The position numbers were made by a program, and so were the translations under genes. 64,000 nt of DNA, taken from positions 62,001-126,000 of the forward strand of contig CAVONT010000010.1 in NCBI GenBank assembly GCA_963697365.1, written 5' to 3'. Source of the stretch: CAIXZV01 sp963697365 (GTDB lineage Bacteria; Chloroflexota; Limnocylindria; Limnocylindrales; CSP1-4). Below the pieces are notes generated by a model. It did no database searches. It saw nothing but the letters and a program-made list of their open reading frames with translations, and was not told the DNA's origin. Within the stretch, counting starts at the first letter, position 1, and each line of letters starts with the position of its first letter. Below, piece after piece: positions 46,341 to 57,757 of the stretch.

Positions 46341-47576
46341 ATGCGTATCCTGCTCGCGGCCAACGACAGCCGTGGGGGCATCCAGCCGTACCTCGCGCTC
46401 GGGGTCGGACTGCGCGATGCCGGCCACGAGGTCGCGCTCCTCGCTCCGGGCGACTTCGCCTCGATGGCGGCCTCGCACGATATCGGGTTCCGCGCCCTCA
46501 GCGGCAGCGTCGAGGAGGCGGCACGAGCGGGCGCCGGGAAGCGCCCGGGTGGCGGCGTGGCCGGGATGCGGCATGCGGCACGCGCGATGGAGGGCCGTCT
46601 CGAGACCTGGACCCGGGAGGCGCGGGCGGCCATCGAGGGACAGGACCTTGTTGTCGGCGGCATCGGCGGCATGATCGTGGCGCGGGCGGCTGCGGAAGCG
46701 GCCGGCGTCCCGTTCGTCGAGGCGCACCTGCAGCCGGTCGGAGCCCCGACGGACCGGTACCCGGGTGTCCTGTATGCCTCGCCGCCCCGCGTCCTCGGAG
46801 CCTTCGGCCGGCGGCTCAGCCACCGGGCCAGTGAGCTGGCGATCTGGATGCCGTTCAAGCGGGCGACGGCGAACGCGCGCCGATCGGTGCTCGGGCTCGA
46901 TGGGCCGTTCCGCCTGCAGGGCGACGGCCCCGTCCTCTACGGCTTCAGCCCGGCGGTCATCCCCGTGCCCCAGGAAGGCCCTCGCCGGAGGATCGTCACC
47001 GGATGGTGGTTCCTCGACGCCGGCCCGTGGACGCCGCCCGCAGATCTCGAGCGGTTCCTGGAGGGCAACCGCCCCGTCGTGAGCATCGGTTTCGGGAGCA
47101 TGGTCGGTGAGGACCCGCGGGAGCTGACCGACCTGGTGGCGGGGGCCGTGCACGACGCCGGGGTCCGGGCGGTCCTGCTGACCGGCTGGGGCGCGCTGGA
47201 CGTCGTCCCGGGCGACGACATCATGGTCGCGGAATCAGTGCCTCACGACTGGCTCTTTCCGCGCGTGGACGCCGTGGTGCACCACGGGGGAGCCGGCACG
47301 ACTGGCGCGGGGCTCCGGGCGGGCGTGCCCAACATCGTCGTCCCGTTCGGCGTCGACCAGCCCTTCTGGGGATCGCGCGTGCAGGCCGTCGGGGCCGGGC
47401 CGGCGCCCCTGCGCAGGCACGAGCTCACGCGGGAGGGTCTGGCGGCCGCGCTCCGCCAGGCCACCACCGACCGCTCGATGCGCGACGCCGCGGCCCGCAT
47501 CGGGACGGTGATCCGGGCCGAGGACGGTGTCGGCGCGGCCGTGCGGGCGATCGAGGGCGCTGTCGCCTCGAGGTGA
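46341..47576 (+). CDS. GT1-family glycosyltransferase (MGT/UGT-like)
   Basis: 411 residues from ATG 46341. GT-B fold: N-terminal RILLAANDSRGGIQPYLALG acceptor-domain opening, a mid-protein linker with VSIGFGSMVGEDPREL, and the sugar-donor signature VAESVPHDWLFPRVDAVVHH followed by GGAGTTGAGLRAGVPNIVVP, FGVDQPFWGSRV. This is the sterol/macrolide/rhamnolipid-type glycosyltransferase group, which glycosylates lipids or antibiotics. It is controlled by the adjacent TetR gene, so it may detoxify a small molecule sensed by that regulator. Intact single frame. Confidence 0.9.
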   Translation: MRILLAANDSRGGIQPYLALGVGLRDAGHEVALLAPGDFASMAASHDIGFRALSGSVEEAARAGAGKRPGGGVAGMRHAARAMEGRLETWTREARAAIEGQDLVVGGIGGMIVARAAAEAAGVPFVEAHLQPVGAPTDRYPGVLYASPPRVLGAFGRRLSHRASELAIWMPFKRATANARRSVLGLDGPFRLQGDGPVLYGFSPAVIPVPQEGPRRRIVTGWWFLDAGPWTPPADLERFLEGNRPVVSIGFGSMVGEDPRELTDLVAGAVHDAGVRAVLLTGWGALDVVPGDDIMVAESVPHDWLFPRVDAVVHHGGAGTTGAGLRAGVPNIVVPFGVDQPFWGSRVQAVGAGPAPLRRHELTREGLAAALRQATTDRSMRDAAARIGTVIRAEDGVGAAVRAIEGAVASR

Positions 47577-47600
47577 CGCTGGTCGCCTCGAGGTGACGCT
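47562..47600. repeat. 19-bp tandem duplication at the glycosyltransferase stop
   Basis: GTCGCCTCGAGGTGACGCT occurs at 47562-47580 and again at 47582-47600. The first copy carries the stop codon of the glycosyltransferase gene. The unit contains the dyad CGCCTCGAGGTG, so the pair could form hairpins. The following 205 bases hold no gene. Confidence 0.9.
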
Positions 47601-47805
47601 GCAGGCGGCCCGCCGGTAGGCCGATCGGCATAGCCCATCCGGTGGATGGTGCAACCCGGCGCGCGGAACGTACGGTACGACCAACAACGGACCGCCAACA
47701 TTCGGACCCCATGGGGCGGCGCGTCGTACCTCCGGCGGGATGCCGGGCGTCGGCGGAGCCCCGAAGCTTGTCCCCCAGGCGGTCCGTTTCGGTGTCCGCC
47801 GATCC

Positions 47806-48255
47806 TCAGCGGGGCGGGTCTCCCTCGAACGCCCGCTTCGCCCCCGCGGCCGTCGCACGCAGGTCCGCTCCCGCGACAGCCGCACCCAGCAGCTCGTGGA
47901 GCCAGCCAACCGGACCCGACAGGCGCGATCGCAGCTCGAGCGCGTGGTGGACGCGGGTCCCGGTCCCGCGTCCCTCGAACGTGAGCGTGAGGGTCCGGCC
48001 CATCCAGGTGTCGGTGGTCTCGCGCACCTGGACCTTCAGTCGGCGGTGCTCGACGACCTCCCACTGCGCGGTCGCCGGGAACCCGAAGACGCTCGTGCGC
48101 TCACGGTAGACGGTGCCCACGCGTGCCGGCCCGGAGACGTACAGCACCGCCCGCACGTTGGGCATCCAGCGCGGCTCGCCCGCGATGTCGTCGTAGAGCT
48201 CCCAGACCTCGTCGCGGGACGCGCCGACGAGGGCCTCGGCTTCAACCCTGCGCAT
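47806..48255 (-). CDS. SRPBCC-family protein
   Basis: 149 residues from ATG 48255. It opens RVEAEALVGASRDEVWELYD and continues with PRWMPNVRAVLYVSG, the central strands (TVYRERTSVFGFPATAQWEV), TRVHHALELRSRLSG and the C-terminal helix ELLGAAVAGADLRATAAGA. The fold and size match polyketide-cyclase/START-like lipid-binding proteins, as in the gene at 41646. Function unknown. It converges toward the glycosyltransferase and diverges from the large DEAD-box helicase across a 430-base gap. Confidence 0.78.
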   Translation of the reverse strand: MRRVEAEALVGASRDEVWELYDDIAGEPRWMPNVRAVLYVSGPARVGTVYRERTSVFGFPATAQWEVVEHRRLKVQVRETTDTWMGRTLTLTFEGRGTGTRVHHALELRSRLSGPVGWLHELLGAAVAGADLRATAAGAKRAFEGDPPR

Positions 48256-48685
48256 CGACGCCAGTATCCTCCGTCGGCTGGGGCGTGGCCAGCATGGTCC
48301 CAGCTCCGGTCGGATGGTCCCGGCTCCGAGGTCCCGGCTCGGATGCGTTCCTCCCCTCCCGGCTCGGATGCGCGCCCAGCGCGCCAACGGGCGGGTGCCG
48401 TGCGATTCCTGCACGCCTGGCGCTCCGGAATCGCTGGTTTCAGGCCCTGCAGGCGCCAGGATGTGCGCCCAGCGTGCATGAATGAAAGGGCACGCTCCCG
48501 TAGGCACGCTCAGCGCGCAACGGCGCCGGGGGACCGCGCACCGCAGCCCCGGGCACGCGAACCGCACCGCGGGCACCGCGAACGTGGCGGGCACCGCGGC
48601 CCGGTCGACCGGGTGGACCCGGGTGAGATCGGGCTGGCCGGCTGGCGCCCCGTCGGAGGGGGCCGATCGGGCGTAGCATGCACCG
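48256..48685. other. 430-base gene-free region upstream of the DEAD-box helicase
   Basis: No coding sequence is supported here. It holds a direct repeat TCCCGGCTCGGATGCG (48332-48347 and 48357-48372), a related earlier partial copy, and two GCGCCCAGCG stretches near 48372 and 48466. Its length before a CsdA-like helicase would allow a long leader such as those regulating cold-shock helicases, but no named RNA motif is recognised. Confidence 0.5.
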
Positions 48686-50839
<2,154 letters not shown>

Positions 50840-50869
50840 CGAACCGGCCCGGCGCCCACCTGGGTGCGG

Positions 50870-50907
50870 GGCTGGCCGGCTGTGCAGCGGCTGGCCGGCT
50901 GTGCAGC
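50870..50907. repeat. 19-bp tandem duplication after the DEAD-box gene
   Basis: GGCTGGCCGGCTGTGCAGC occurs at 50870-50888 and 50889-50907, 31 bases after the helicase stop. Each unit contains the palindrome GGCCGGC-type core, so the transcript end can form GC hairpins. The rest of the 266-base gap to the PAC2 gene shows no gene. Confidence 0.9.
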
Positions 50908-51105
50908 GGGCGCTCACACTGTGCCGCGACATCACTGGTTGAGCGCCTGGCGCTCTGCCTGTGTCACAGGGACCCTGCTCCAGCGCACCGATGGCTCACG
51001 GCTTGCTCATCGAGCGACGGCAGCGCACGGTGTGCGCAGTAGCTGCTCAGAGGTCGGAGAACCCGCGCCGGTGCCTCCCCGGCAGCCGGCGTGGCGCGAG
51101 TCTGG

Positions 51106-51951
51106 CTAGGAGGCGTCGCCGCCGCTGCGCAGGAAGCGCTCGATCTCGGCGATCAGGTCGTCGCCCTCGGGCCGCCGTGACTCGTCCACCATCGACTCGA
51201 GGCGCTCGACGTAGGCCTGCGTCGCCTCGTCGGCCGCGGCGGCCGCGTCGAGCCGCTGGCGCAGCTGCCGGCCCTCGTCAGGCAGGTCGCCCCGCGGCAG
51301 CGGCACCCCGAGATGGAGCTCGAGGCTCGCGATCAGCTCGAGCGCCGCGAGCGCGTACGGGCCGGACACGTAGTGGGGGATCTGGGCGAAGTAGCCGACG
51401 GACGGGATGCCGGCCTCGGCGACCGTCATCTCGAGCACCGAGAGCGCGGCCGCCGGGACCTTGAGCAGGCCGGTCGGTCCGGGCTTCACCCCGCCCCGGA
51501 GCACGCCGTCGGGCGAGGCGGTGCCCATGATCGGCACGGGGCGGGTGTGGGCGACAGCGGCCGGGATCGAGCCCAGGCTGATCCACTCGCGGACACCGAG
51601 CTGGTGCAGGACCTCGACGACGGATGCCGCGAAGCGCCGCCACTGGTCGTCGGGCTCGGCGCCGGAGAGCACGAGGACGTCCCGGCCGCCGAACCGCGCT
51701 GCGCGGAGGGTGATCTCCGGCCAGGTCAGGCGCGCCAGCGCCCCGTCCCGGATCTCGAGGGTGGGCCGCCTGGCGCGGTAGTCGAACAGCTCGTCCGGGT
51801 CCCAGGTCGCCACGACAGCCGCGCCGGTGCCGAGCAGCTCGAGCACGGTCGTGGCCGCCGCACCCGCATCCACCCAGCCGTCGAAGGCCACGACGACCAC
51901 GGGGTCGTCGAGCGTCGGCAGGTCGTCCGCGAGCGTGTAGAACTGGGGCAT
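51106..51951 (-). CDS. PAC2-family protein
   Basis: 281 residues, single frame. The proteasome-assembly-chaperone-2-like fold: PVVVVAFDGWVDAGAAATTV, LIFYDYRAR-like strand (ELFDYRARRPTLEIRDG), DVLVLSGAEPDDQWRRFAAS, ISLGSIPAAVAHTRPVPIMG, and GIPSVGYFAQIPHYVSGPYA. In actinobacteria and Chloroflexota these proteins are widespread and of unknown role; the archaeal relatives assemble proteasomes. No proteasome genes are in the window. The charged C-terminal helix (EATQAYVERLESMVDESRRP) is typical. It sits between two DEAD-box helicase genes. Confidence 0.87.
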   Translation of the reverse strand: MPQFYTLADDLPTLDDPVVVVAFDGWVDAGAAATTVLELLGTGAAVVATWDPDELFDYRARRPTLEIRDGALARLTWPEITLRAARFGGRDVLVLSGAEPDDQWRRFAASVVEVLHQLGVREWISLGSIPAAVAHTRPVPIMGTASPDGVLRGGVKPGPTGLLKVPAAALSVLEMTVAEAGIPSVGYFAQIPHYVSGPYALAALELIASLELHLGVPLPRGDLPDEGRQLRQRLDAAAAADEATQAYVERLESMVDESRRPEGDDLIAEIERFLRSGGDAS

Positions 51952-51982
51952 GCCTGCAGTCTACGTGTGACGGTGCAGTGCG

Positions 51983-53617
51983 TCAGCGCGGTCCGTCGAG
52001 GCGCCGGATCCGCTCGCCCGGCAGGGCCCGCGCCTCGCCCGGTGCCGAGCTGTGCCGCCGGGCCTGTCCCTGGTCGCGGCCGGGAGCATGGTCGGCGGCC
52101 TGGGATCGCGCCTGACCGTGGTCACGGCCGCGCCGCTGGTCACGGGCTTGGCCCTGGTCACGGGCTTGGCCCTGGTCTCGCCCGTGGACCTGCGGGCGCC
52201 CGGCGACGTGGGCCGGCGGCTGGCCGATCCCACCCGTGGCCTGGCCACGCCCACTGCGCCGCCGTGCGCCGCTGCCGGGACCGTGCCGGCGCACGTCCAC
52301 TGCTCGCTCCTCGCCCGCGGGGCCCGGCCGCCGGCCGCGTGCCACGCCGATGTCGCCGGGGCGCTCGACCGGGCGGCGTCCGGGGGCGACGGTTGATGCT
52401 GCCGCCCGGTTCGCCCGTGTCTCGGCGCGCTCCGCAGGCGTCGACCGGAGGCGGATCGGCTCGGGCCTGACCCGCCCGTCCGGCTCGAAGCCCGCGATCA
52501 CCTCGGAGGGGATCTGGCGCTTGAGCAGGCCCTGGATCTGGCGCAGCAGCGGTGCCTCGTCGACGCAGATCAGGCTGATCGCCTGGCCCGTCTCGCCGGC
52601 GCGCCCGGTGCGCCCGATCCGGTGGACGTAGTCCTCGGCCACCATCGGCAGCTCGAAGTTGACGACCGTCGGCAGCTGCTCGATGTCCAGGCCGCGCGCG
52701 GCGATGTCCGTCGCGACCAGCATCGACACGCGCCCGGACTTGAAGTCGTCGAGCGCCTTCACCCGCTGGCCCTGGCTGCGGTTGCCATGGATCGCGGCCG
52801 AGCTGATGCCGTCCTTCTCCAGCTGCTGGGCCAGCCGGTTGGCACCGTGCTTGGTCCGCGTGAAGACGAGGGCCTGGCGAACCCGGCCCAGGGCCACGAG
52901 CTCGCGCAGCAGGTCGCGCTTGCGCTCGCGGTCCACCGGGATCACCAGCTGGTCGACGAGCTCGGTCGGGGTGTTCCGGGGCGTCACCTGGACCGACGCC
53001 GGGTCCTGGAGGATGCCGGAGGCGAGCTCGCGGATGTCATCCGAGAAGGTCGCCGAGAAGAGCAGGTTCTGGCGGCGCTTCGGAAGCAGCGCGATGATCT
53101 TGCGGATGTCGCGGATGAAGCCCATGTCGAGCATCCGGTCGGCCTCGTCGAGCACGAGGATCTCGACCTTCGAGAGGTCGATCGTGCCGCGCCCGATGTG
53201 GTCCAGCAGCCGGCCGGGGGTGGCGACGACCAGCTCGGGGCCCGCGCGCAGCTTCGTCAGCTGGGGACCGAAGCCGACGCCGCCGTACACGGTCGCCGAT
53301 CGGATCGGCCGGTGGGCGCCGTAGGTGCGCACGGACTCCTCGACCTGGATCGCGAGCTCGCGCGTCGGCACGACGACGAGCACCCGCACGGCATGGCGAC
53401 GCTCGCCCCCGTCGCGCCGGGTGGCGTGGAGGGTCTGGATGATCGGCAGCACGAAGGCGGCCGTCTTGCCGGTGCCCGTCTGGGCGCCTGCGAGCACGTC
53501 GCGGCCGGCAAGGACGAGGGGGATGGCGGCCAGCTGGACCGGGGTGGGCTCGGTGTAGCCCTCATCGGCAACGGCACGCAGAAGCTCGGGCGACAGCCCG
53601 AGATCGTCGAAGGACAC
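51983..53617 (-). CDS. DEAD-box RNA helicase, RhlE-like, with long Arg/Gln-rich tail
   Basis: 544 residues from GTG 53617. Full helicase core: DDLGLSPELLRAVADEGYTE, Q motif TPVQLAAIP, Walker A AQTGTGKTA, PTRELAIQ, TPGRLLDHI, DEAD in LVLDEADRMLDMGF, SATFSDDIRELA, TDIAARGLDIE and HRIGRTGRAGETG. Residues after about 390 form a low-complexity basic tail with repeated RDQGQARDQ-type units, expected to bind RNA. It is closely similar in layout to the helicase at 17486. The long read-through upstream of 53617 in the same frame has no helicase homology, so the GTG is preferred. Confidence 0.9.
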   Translation of the reverse strand: MSFDDLGLSPELLRAVADEGYTEPTPVQLAAIPLVLAGRDVLAGAQTGTGKTAAFVLPIIQTLHATRRDGGERRHAVRVLVVVPTRELAIQVEESVRTYGAHRPIRSATVYGGVGFGPQLTKLRAGPELVVATPGRLLDHIGRGTIDLSKVEILVLDEADRMLDMGFIRDIRKIIALLPKRRQNLLFSATFSDDIRELASGILQDPASVQVTPRNTPTELVDQLVIPVDRERKRDLLRELVALGRVRQALVFTRTKHGANRLAQQLEKDGISSAAIHGNRSQGQRVKALDDFKSGRVSMLVATDIAARGLDIEQLPTVVNFELPMVAEDYVHRIGRTGRAGETGQAISLICVDEAPLLRQIQGLLKRQIPSEVIAGFEPDGRVRPEPIRLRSTPAERAETRANRAAASTVAPGRRPVERPGDIGVARGRRPGPAGEERAVDVRRHGPGSGARRRSGRGQATGGIGQPPAHVAGRPQVHGRDQGQARDQGQARDQRRGRDHGQARSQAADHAPGRDQGQARRHSSAPGEARALPGERIRRLDGPR

Positions 53618-53896
53618 GGTGGAGAAGCTCCATGGCGGGCCCACGTCCCGCACGTGCGGGGCCCGGTCCAGGGCGCTTGTGGTGAATCGGGATCCGGCGG
53701 TCAACGTTGACCGGGGCGCCGACCGGGGGCGCCCGCAGGACACGAACGAGGAGGAGACCTTACCGGTGATCCGGTGCGGGCGCGAATCCCTGCCCGCTCT
53801 GGCCCATCGGCACCTTGCCTCGACGGCCCGGGTAGCGGACCCTTTGCGGATGCGACGGCGCACCTGCGCCCCGCCGATGACTTCAAGAGGTTCCCC

Positions 53897-54397
53897 ATGG
53901 TCGGCCGCCTGCTCAAGCTCCTCTCGGTCCTGTTCCTCGCCTTCTTCGTGTTCATGTTCGGCGCCCTGGCCTACGCCAAGGTGTTCGGGCGCGCTCCGGT
54001 GCAGCAGGAGCCCGATGCCGACGAGGTGGATCTCGTCGCGACCTTCGGCCCGCTCGAGTACAAGGGAACCTCGACGTCGTTCCGGGGCGGGGCGTTGACC
54101 ACGTGGTTCGGCGGTGGTGGCGTGGACCTGGCCGAGGCCGCGCTCGCGCCCGGCGGCGCGACGCTGCGCGTCCAGGCCCTGTTCGGCGGCGGCACCCTCG
54201 TGGTGCCCGAGGACTGGCGCGTCGAGAGCCGGGTGCTCGGGATCGGCGGGGTGGGGGACAGCCGGCCGCGCGGCAACCCCGCGCCCGGTGCGCCGACACT
54301 GCGGCTCGAGGGCTACGCGATCTTCGGCGGCTGGGGGATCACGCCGGCACCGGCCAACGGCGAGACGGCAGCGGTGGGCGACGGCGCCGGAGCCTGA
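53897..54397 (+). CDS. Membrane-anchored LiaF-like C-terminal domain protein
   Basis: 166 residues from ATG 53897 (AGAGG six bases upstream). One N-terminal membrane helix LLSVLFLAFFVFMFGALAYA, then an extracytoplasmic or cytoplasmic beta domain containing DLAEAALAPGGATLRVQALF and GGGTLVVPEDWRVESRV, the repeat pattern of the LiaF/DUF2154-type (cell-wall-active antibiotics response) domain. LiaF proteins modulate envelope-stress two-component systems, but no such kinase is adjacent. The tail is Gly/Ala-rich. It shares orientation with the GcvT-like gene about 100 bases downstream. Confidence 0.72.
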   Translation: MVGRLLKLLSVLFLAFFVFMFGALAYAKVFGRAPVQQEPDADEVDLVATFGPLEYKGTSTSFRGGALTTWFGGGGVDLAEAALAPGGATLRVQALFGGGTLVVPEDWRVESRVLGIGGVGDSRPRGNPAPGAPTLRLEGYAIFGGWGITPAPANGETAAVGDGAGA

Positions 54398-54500
54398 CCC
54401 GGCCCTGGAGTGCGACCCACGGGGGGCAACACCCGCTGGCGACCGGGCCGCTGACCGGGTAGCGTGCGCGGACCCAGCGGGAGGAGGACCGGCGCGCCCC

Positions 54501-55700
54501 ATGATCAGAACCACGCCCTTCCACGAGCGCACGGCCGCGCTCAACTCGACCGGGCTCTGGGAGCACTGGTCGGGCCACCTCGCCGTGGCGAAGTACCAGC
54601 TCTCCGAGAAGGCCGAGTACGTGTCCGTGCGCAACGCCGCCGGCATGTTCGACGTGTCGCCCCTGTTCAAGTACCGGTTCAGCGGGCCCGGTGCGGAGCG
54701 GTTCCTGGCGGGCGTGATGGCGCGCGACCCGCGCGCGCTCCGGCCGGGCGACGCCCACTACGCGCTCTGGTGCGACGACCGCGGCTACGTCGTCGAGGAC
54801 GGCGTCCTGCTGCGCCACGCGCCCGACGAGTTCATCCTGACCGCCGCCGAGCCCAACCTCGCCTACTTCGCCGACCTGCGGGGTCCTCGCGACCAGGTGC
54901 AGATCGAGGATGTCTCCGACGACTGGGCGGTGCTGGCCCTCCAGGGTCCCCGCTCGCGGATGCTCCTCGAGCGACTCGATCCCTCCATCGGCGCGCTCCC
55001 GTACTTCGGCCACGCCGACGCCGGCATGGGCGGCAGGACGGTCCACGTGTCGCGGACCGGCTACACCGGCGACCTGGGCTACGAGATCTGGTGCCGCGCC
55101 GAGGACGCGCTCGCGGTGTGGGACGCCGCCTGGGAGGCGACCCGTGGCTACGGCGTCGTCCCGTTCGGCCTGCAGGCGCTGGACATGACCCGGATCGAGG
55201 CCGGCCTCCTGCTCCTCGACACCGACTTCATGTCCAGCCGCTTCGCCTGGACCGACCACGACCGGGCGACCCCCTTCGAGCTCGGGCTCGGCTGGACCAT
55301 GCGCGGGCTGGGTGACGAGCGTGTGTTCATCGGCCGGGACGCGCTCCGCCGCGAGCAGGCAGAGGGGACGTCCCGCTTCCGCACCACCGGCCTGCTCGTG
55401 GACTACGCGGACTGGAACCGCGTGCACGACGAGGCGGGCCTGCTGCCGCCGATGGACCACGTCCCCGTGCGGGCGGAGCAGTACCTGTACGACGACGACG
55501 GGGCCCAGCTCGGCTTCGTCACGAGCTTCATGTACTCGCCGGTGCTCCAGCGTCACATCGGCATCGCCCGTGTCCCCGCCGCGTCGGCCGCATCGGGCGC
55601 GAAGGTCAACCTGGAGATCCCCGTGAACCACCGGTACGTCCACGTGGCCGCCCAGACCGCGCGGCTTCCCCTCTACAACCCGCAGCGGAAGACGGCGTGA
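54501..55700 (+). CDS. GcvT-like aminomethyltransferase/glycine-cleavage T family protein
   Basis: 399 residues from ATG 54501 after a GGAGGAGG site. GcvT-fold: FHERTAALNSTGLWEHWSGH, the folate-domain sequence AAGMFDVSPLFKYRFSGPGA, RTGYTGDLGYEIWCRAEDAL (the classical SxTGYTGExG motif), QALDMTRIEAGLLLLD and the C-terminal barrel IGRDALRREQAEGTSRFRTT. Relatives include T-protein, dimethylglycine/sarcosine demethylases and DMSP demethylases, all folate-linked one-carbon transfer enzymes. No GcvH/GcvP genes follow; instead a flavoprotein starts in its stop, so it may be a folate-coupled demethylase partner. Confidence 0.85.
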   Translation: MIRTTPFHERTAALNSTGLWEHWSGHLAVAKYQLSEKAEYVSVRNAAGMFDVSPLFKYRFSGPGAERFLAGVMARDPRALRPGDAHYALWCDDRGYVVEDGVLLRHAPDEFILTAAEPNLAYFADLRGPRDQVQIEDVSDDWAVLALQGPRSRMLLERLDPSIGALPYFGHADAGMGGRTVHVSRTGYTGDLGYEIWCRAEDALAVWDAAWEATRGYGVVPFGLQALDMTRIEAGLLLLDTDFMSSRFAWTDHDRATPFELGLGWTMRGLGDERVFIGRDALRREQAEGTSRFRTTGLLVDYADWNRVHDEAGLLPPMDHVPVRAEQYLYDDDGAQLGFVTSFMYSPVLQRHIGIARVPAASAASGAKVNLEIPVNHRYVHVAAQTARLPLYNPQRKTA

Positions 55701-57661
55701 CCATGGCGACGAAGAAGCCCGCGAAGACCCCGAAGGCCCCCAAGGCCGCCAAGGCCGCCAAGCCCGCCCGCACGGCGAACGACGAGCCCTGGGACGCGAT
55801 CGTCGTCGGCGGTGGCCACAACGGCCTCGTCAACGGCGCCTATCTCGCCAAGGCCGGCCTCAAGACGCTGGTGCTGGAGCGTCGGCACATCGTCGGTGGG
55901 GCGGCCATCACGGAGGAGCTGCGGCCCGGCTTCTCGTTCACCACGTTCTCCTATGCCCTGTCGCTGTTCCGGCCGGACATCGTCCAGGAGCTGGACCTCG
56001 TGAAGCACGGCTTCATGCCGCTGCTGATGTCGTCCACGTTCATCCCCGGCGAGAACGGCGAGCACCTGCTGATGACCAAGGACCACGCGGTCAACCAGCA
56101 GGAGATCCGGCGCCTGTCCAAGCACGACGCCGATGCCTACGACCGCTACGACAGCGACATGGGCAAGATCCTCCAGGCGTTCAAGCCGCTGATGGACGCG
56201 CCCGCGCCGAACCTGTTCTCCGACGACCCGGAGGAGCTGCTCGCGCTGGCCGCGCTCGGCGCACGCGTCAAGGCGCTGCCCAAGGACGTGCTCCACAACG
56301 CGCTCCGCCTGCTGACCGGATCGGCGGCCGACTTCCTCGACGACTACTTCGAGAGCGACCTGCTCAAGGGCTGGATGGGGTCGTCGGCCACCGTCGGCAC
56401 GAAGGTGGGTCCGCGGTCACCCGGCTCCGCCCTCTCGATGCTCTTCCTCTCGCTTGGCGAGCACGACGGAGCGCTGGGCACCTGGTCCTTCCACAAGGGC
56501 GGCAACGGCGGGTTCACGCAGGTGCTGGCCCGGGCGGCGCGCTCGTTCGGGGCGGAGATCCGCACCGAGGCCCCCGTGGACAGCGTGATCACGCGCAACG
56601 GCCGGGCCGTGGGCGTCGCGCTGGCCGACGGGACCGAGCTCCACGCACCCGTGGTGGTCTCCGCGCTGGACCCGCGACGCACCTTCATGGAGCTGGTCGA
56701 TCCTCGGGAGCTTCCGACCGATCTCGTGGACGCGATCCGGCGGTACCGCTTCCAGGGGGTCTCGTCGAAGGTCAACTTCGCCCTGTCCGGGCTGCCCCAG
56801 CATCCCGCGTACCCCGGCCGTGACGACCACCTGCGCGGGTTCGTCAACATCGCCCCGTCGATGGACTACGTGGAGCGAGCCTTCGACGAGGCGAAGTACG
56901 GCTGGTACAGCAGCCGGCCGTACCTCGACACGTGCGTCCAGAGCGTCGTCGACCCGGACATGGCGCCTCCCGGCCAGCACGTCATGTCCTGCTTCACGCA
57001 GTACACCTCGTACGAGCTGAAGGGCTCCGACTGGGAGACGGAGCGCCAGAACCTGGGCGACGTCGTCCAGCGGACGCTCGAGTCGTTCTTCCCCGGCTTC
57101 TCCGACCTCGTGCTCCAGCGCGAGGTGGTGACGCCGCTCGACATCGAGACCGTGGCAGGACTGACCGAGGGCAACATCTACCACGGCGAGCTGTTCGCCC
57201 CGCAGATGTTCTCGTTCCGGCCGGCGCCCGGGTACGCGGACTACCGCACCCCGATCGACGGCTACTACCAGTGCGGCTCGGGGACGCACCCGGGCGGCTG
57301 CGTGACCGGGGCGCCCGGCAAGTTCGCGGCCCAGCGGATCGTGAAGGACCGGGAGCGGGGGGCTCAAGGGCTGACCGCGTCCGGCGCCGTCGGTGCTCCG
57401 GTGTTGTCCCACGCGCAACCATCTCCCGCATCCAGCCGCCGAACCCGGCCTGTTGCGGGAGACTGCTGTCCTACAGGCAACAGCGCCACGCAACCGGGCC
57501 CATGGGGGCGCGTTTGCGGGGTTTCGCTGACTTGGACGCAACAGGCGGTGGTGCCGGCGTTTCCCGCGCTCCGGGGCAGCCACGTTCCCCGGGGGCATCC
57601 GGCACTCGCGTCGCGGCCCAGCGGATCGTGCAGGACCGGGAGCGCGGGGCACAAGGGCTGA
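55697..57661 (+). CDS. FAD-dependent oxidoreductase, phytoene-desaturase-like, with altered C-terminus
   Basis: Flavoprotein from ATG 55697, overlapping the GcvT-like gene. A Lys/Ala-rich leader is followed by the dinucleotide motif AIVVGGGHNGLVNGAYLAKA, GLKTLVLERRHIVGGAAITE, and the C-terminal FAD contact region YYQCGSGTHPGGCVTGAPGK. This is the CrtI/amine-oxidase-like NAD(P)/FAD oxidoreductase group. Conserved sequence ends near 57350 (about residue 550). The frame then runs 100 codons further through a 237-base insertion into the second copy of a 50-bp repeat, giving a non-conserved tail. The real protein probably stopped near 57374. With the GcvT-like enzyme it may oxidise an N-methyl or related substrate. 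Confidence 0.85.
   Translation: MTMATKKPAKTPKAPKAAKAAKPARTANDEPWDAIVVGGGHNGLVNGAYLAKAGLKTLVLERRHIVGGAAITEELRPGFSFTTFSYALSLFRPDIVQELDLVKHGFMPLLMSSTFIPGENGEHLLMTKDHAVNQQEIRRLSKHDADAYDRYDSDMGKILQAFKPLMDAPAPNLFSDDPEELLALAALGARVKALPKDVLHNALRLLTGSAADFLDDYFESDLLKGWMGSSATVGTKVGPRSPGSALSMLFLSLGEHDGALGTWSFHKGGNGGFTQVLARAARSFGAEIRTEAPVDSVITRNGRAVGVALADGTELHAPVVVSALDPRRTFMELVDPRELPTDLVDAIRRYRFQGVSSKVNFALSGLPQHPAYPGRDDHLRGFVNIAPSMDYVERAFDEAKYGWYSSRPYLDTCVQSVVDPDMAPPGQHVMSCFTQYTSYELKGSDWETERQNLGDVVQRTLESFFPGFSDLVLQREVVTPLDIETVAGLTEGNIYHGELFAPQMFSFRPAPGYADYRTPIDGYYQCGSGTHPGGCVTGAPGKFAAQRIVKDRERGAQGLTASGAVGAPVLSHAQPSPASSRRTRPVAGDCCPTGNSATQPGPWGRVCGVSLTWTQQAVVPAFPALRGSHVPRGHPALASRPSGSCRTGSAGHKG
57325..57661. 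repeat. 50-bp direct repeat flanking a 237-base insert at the flavoprotein 3' end
   Basis: The segments 57325-57374 and 57612-57661 match at 47 of 50 positions. Both code AAQRIVKDRERGAQGL-like peptide but in different frames. The 237 bases between them lack a gene and carry several TTGCG/CGCAA pairs (for example near 57412, 57450, 57490 and 57538) in both orientations. Confidence 0.88.
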
Positions 57662-57757
57662 TCGGGGTTCGGCTCCAGGGGCCCGGGTGTGGCGGGAACC
57701 GGAGGCGGGCGTCGTCGTCTGACCGGCGACCCATTCAACTCCAGGAGTCCCTTGATC

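Noticed and set aside
53774..53896. In-frame extension upstream of the LiaF-like protein
   Set aside because: The extra residues lack conservation and the ATG at 53897 has a well-spaced ribosome binding site before a membrane helix.
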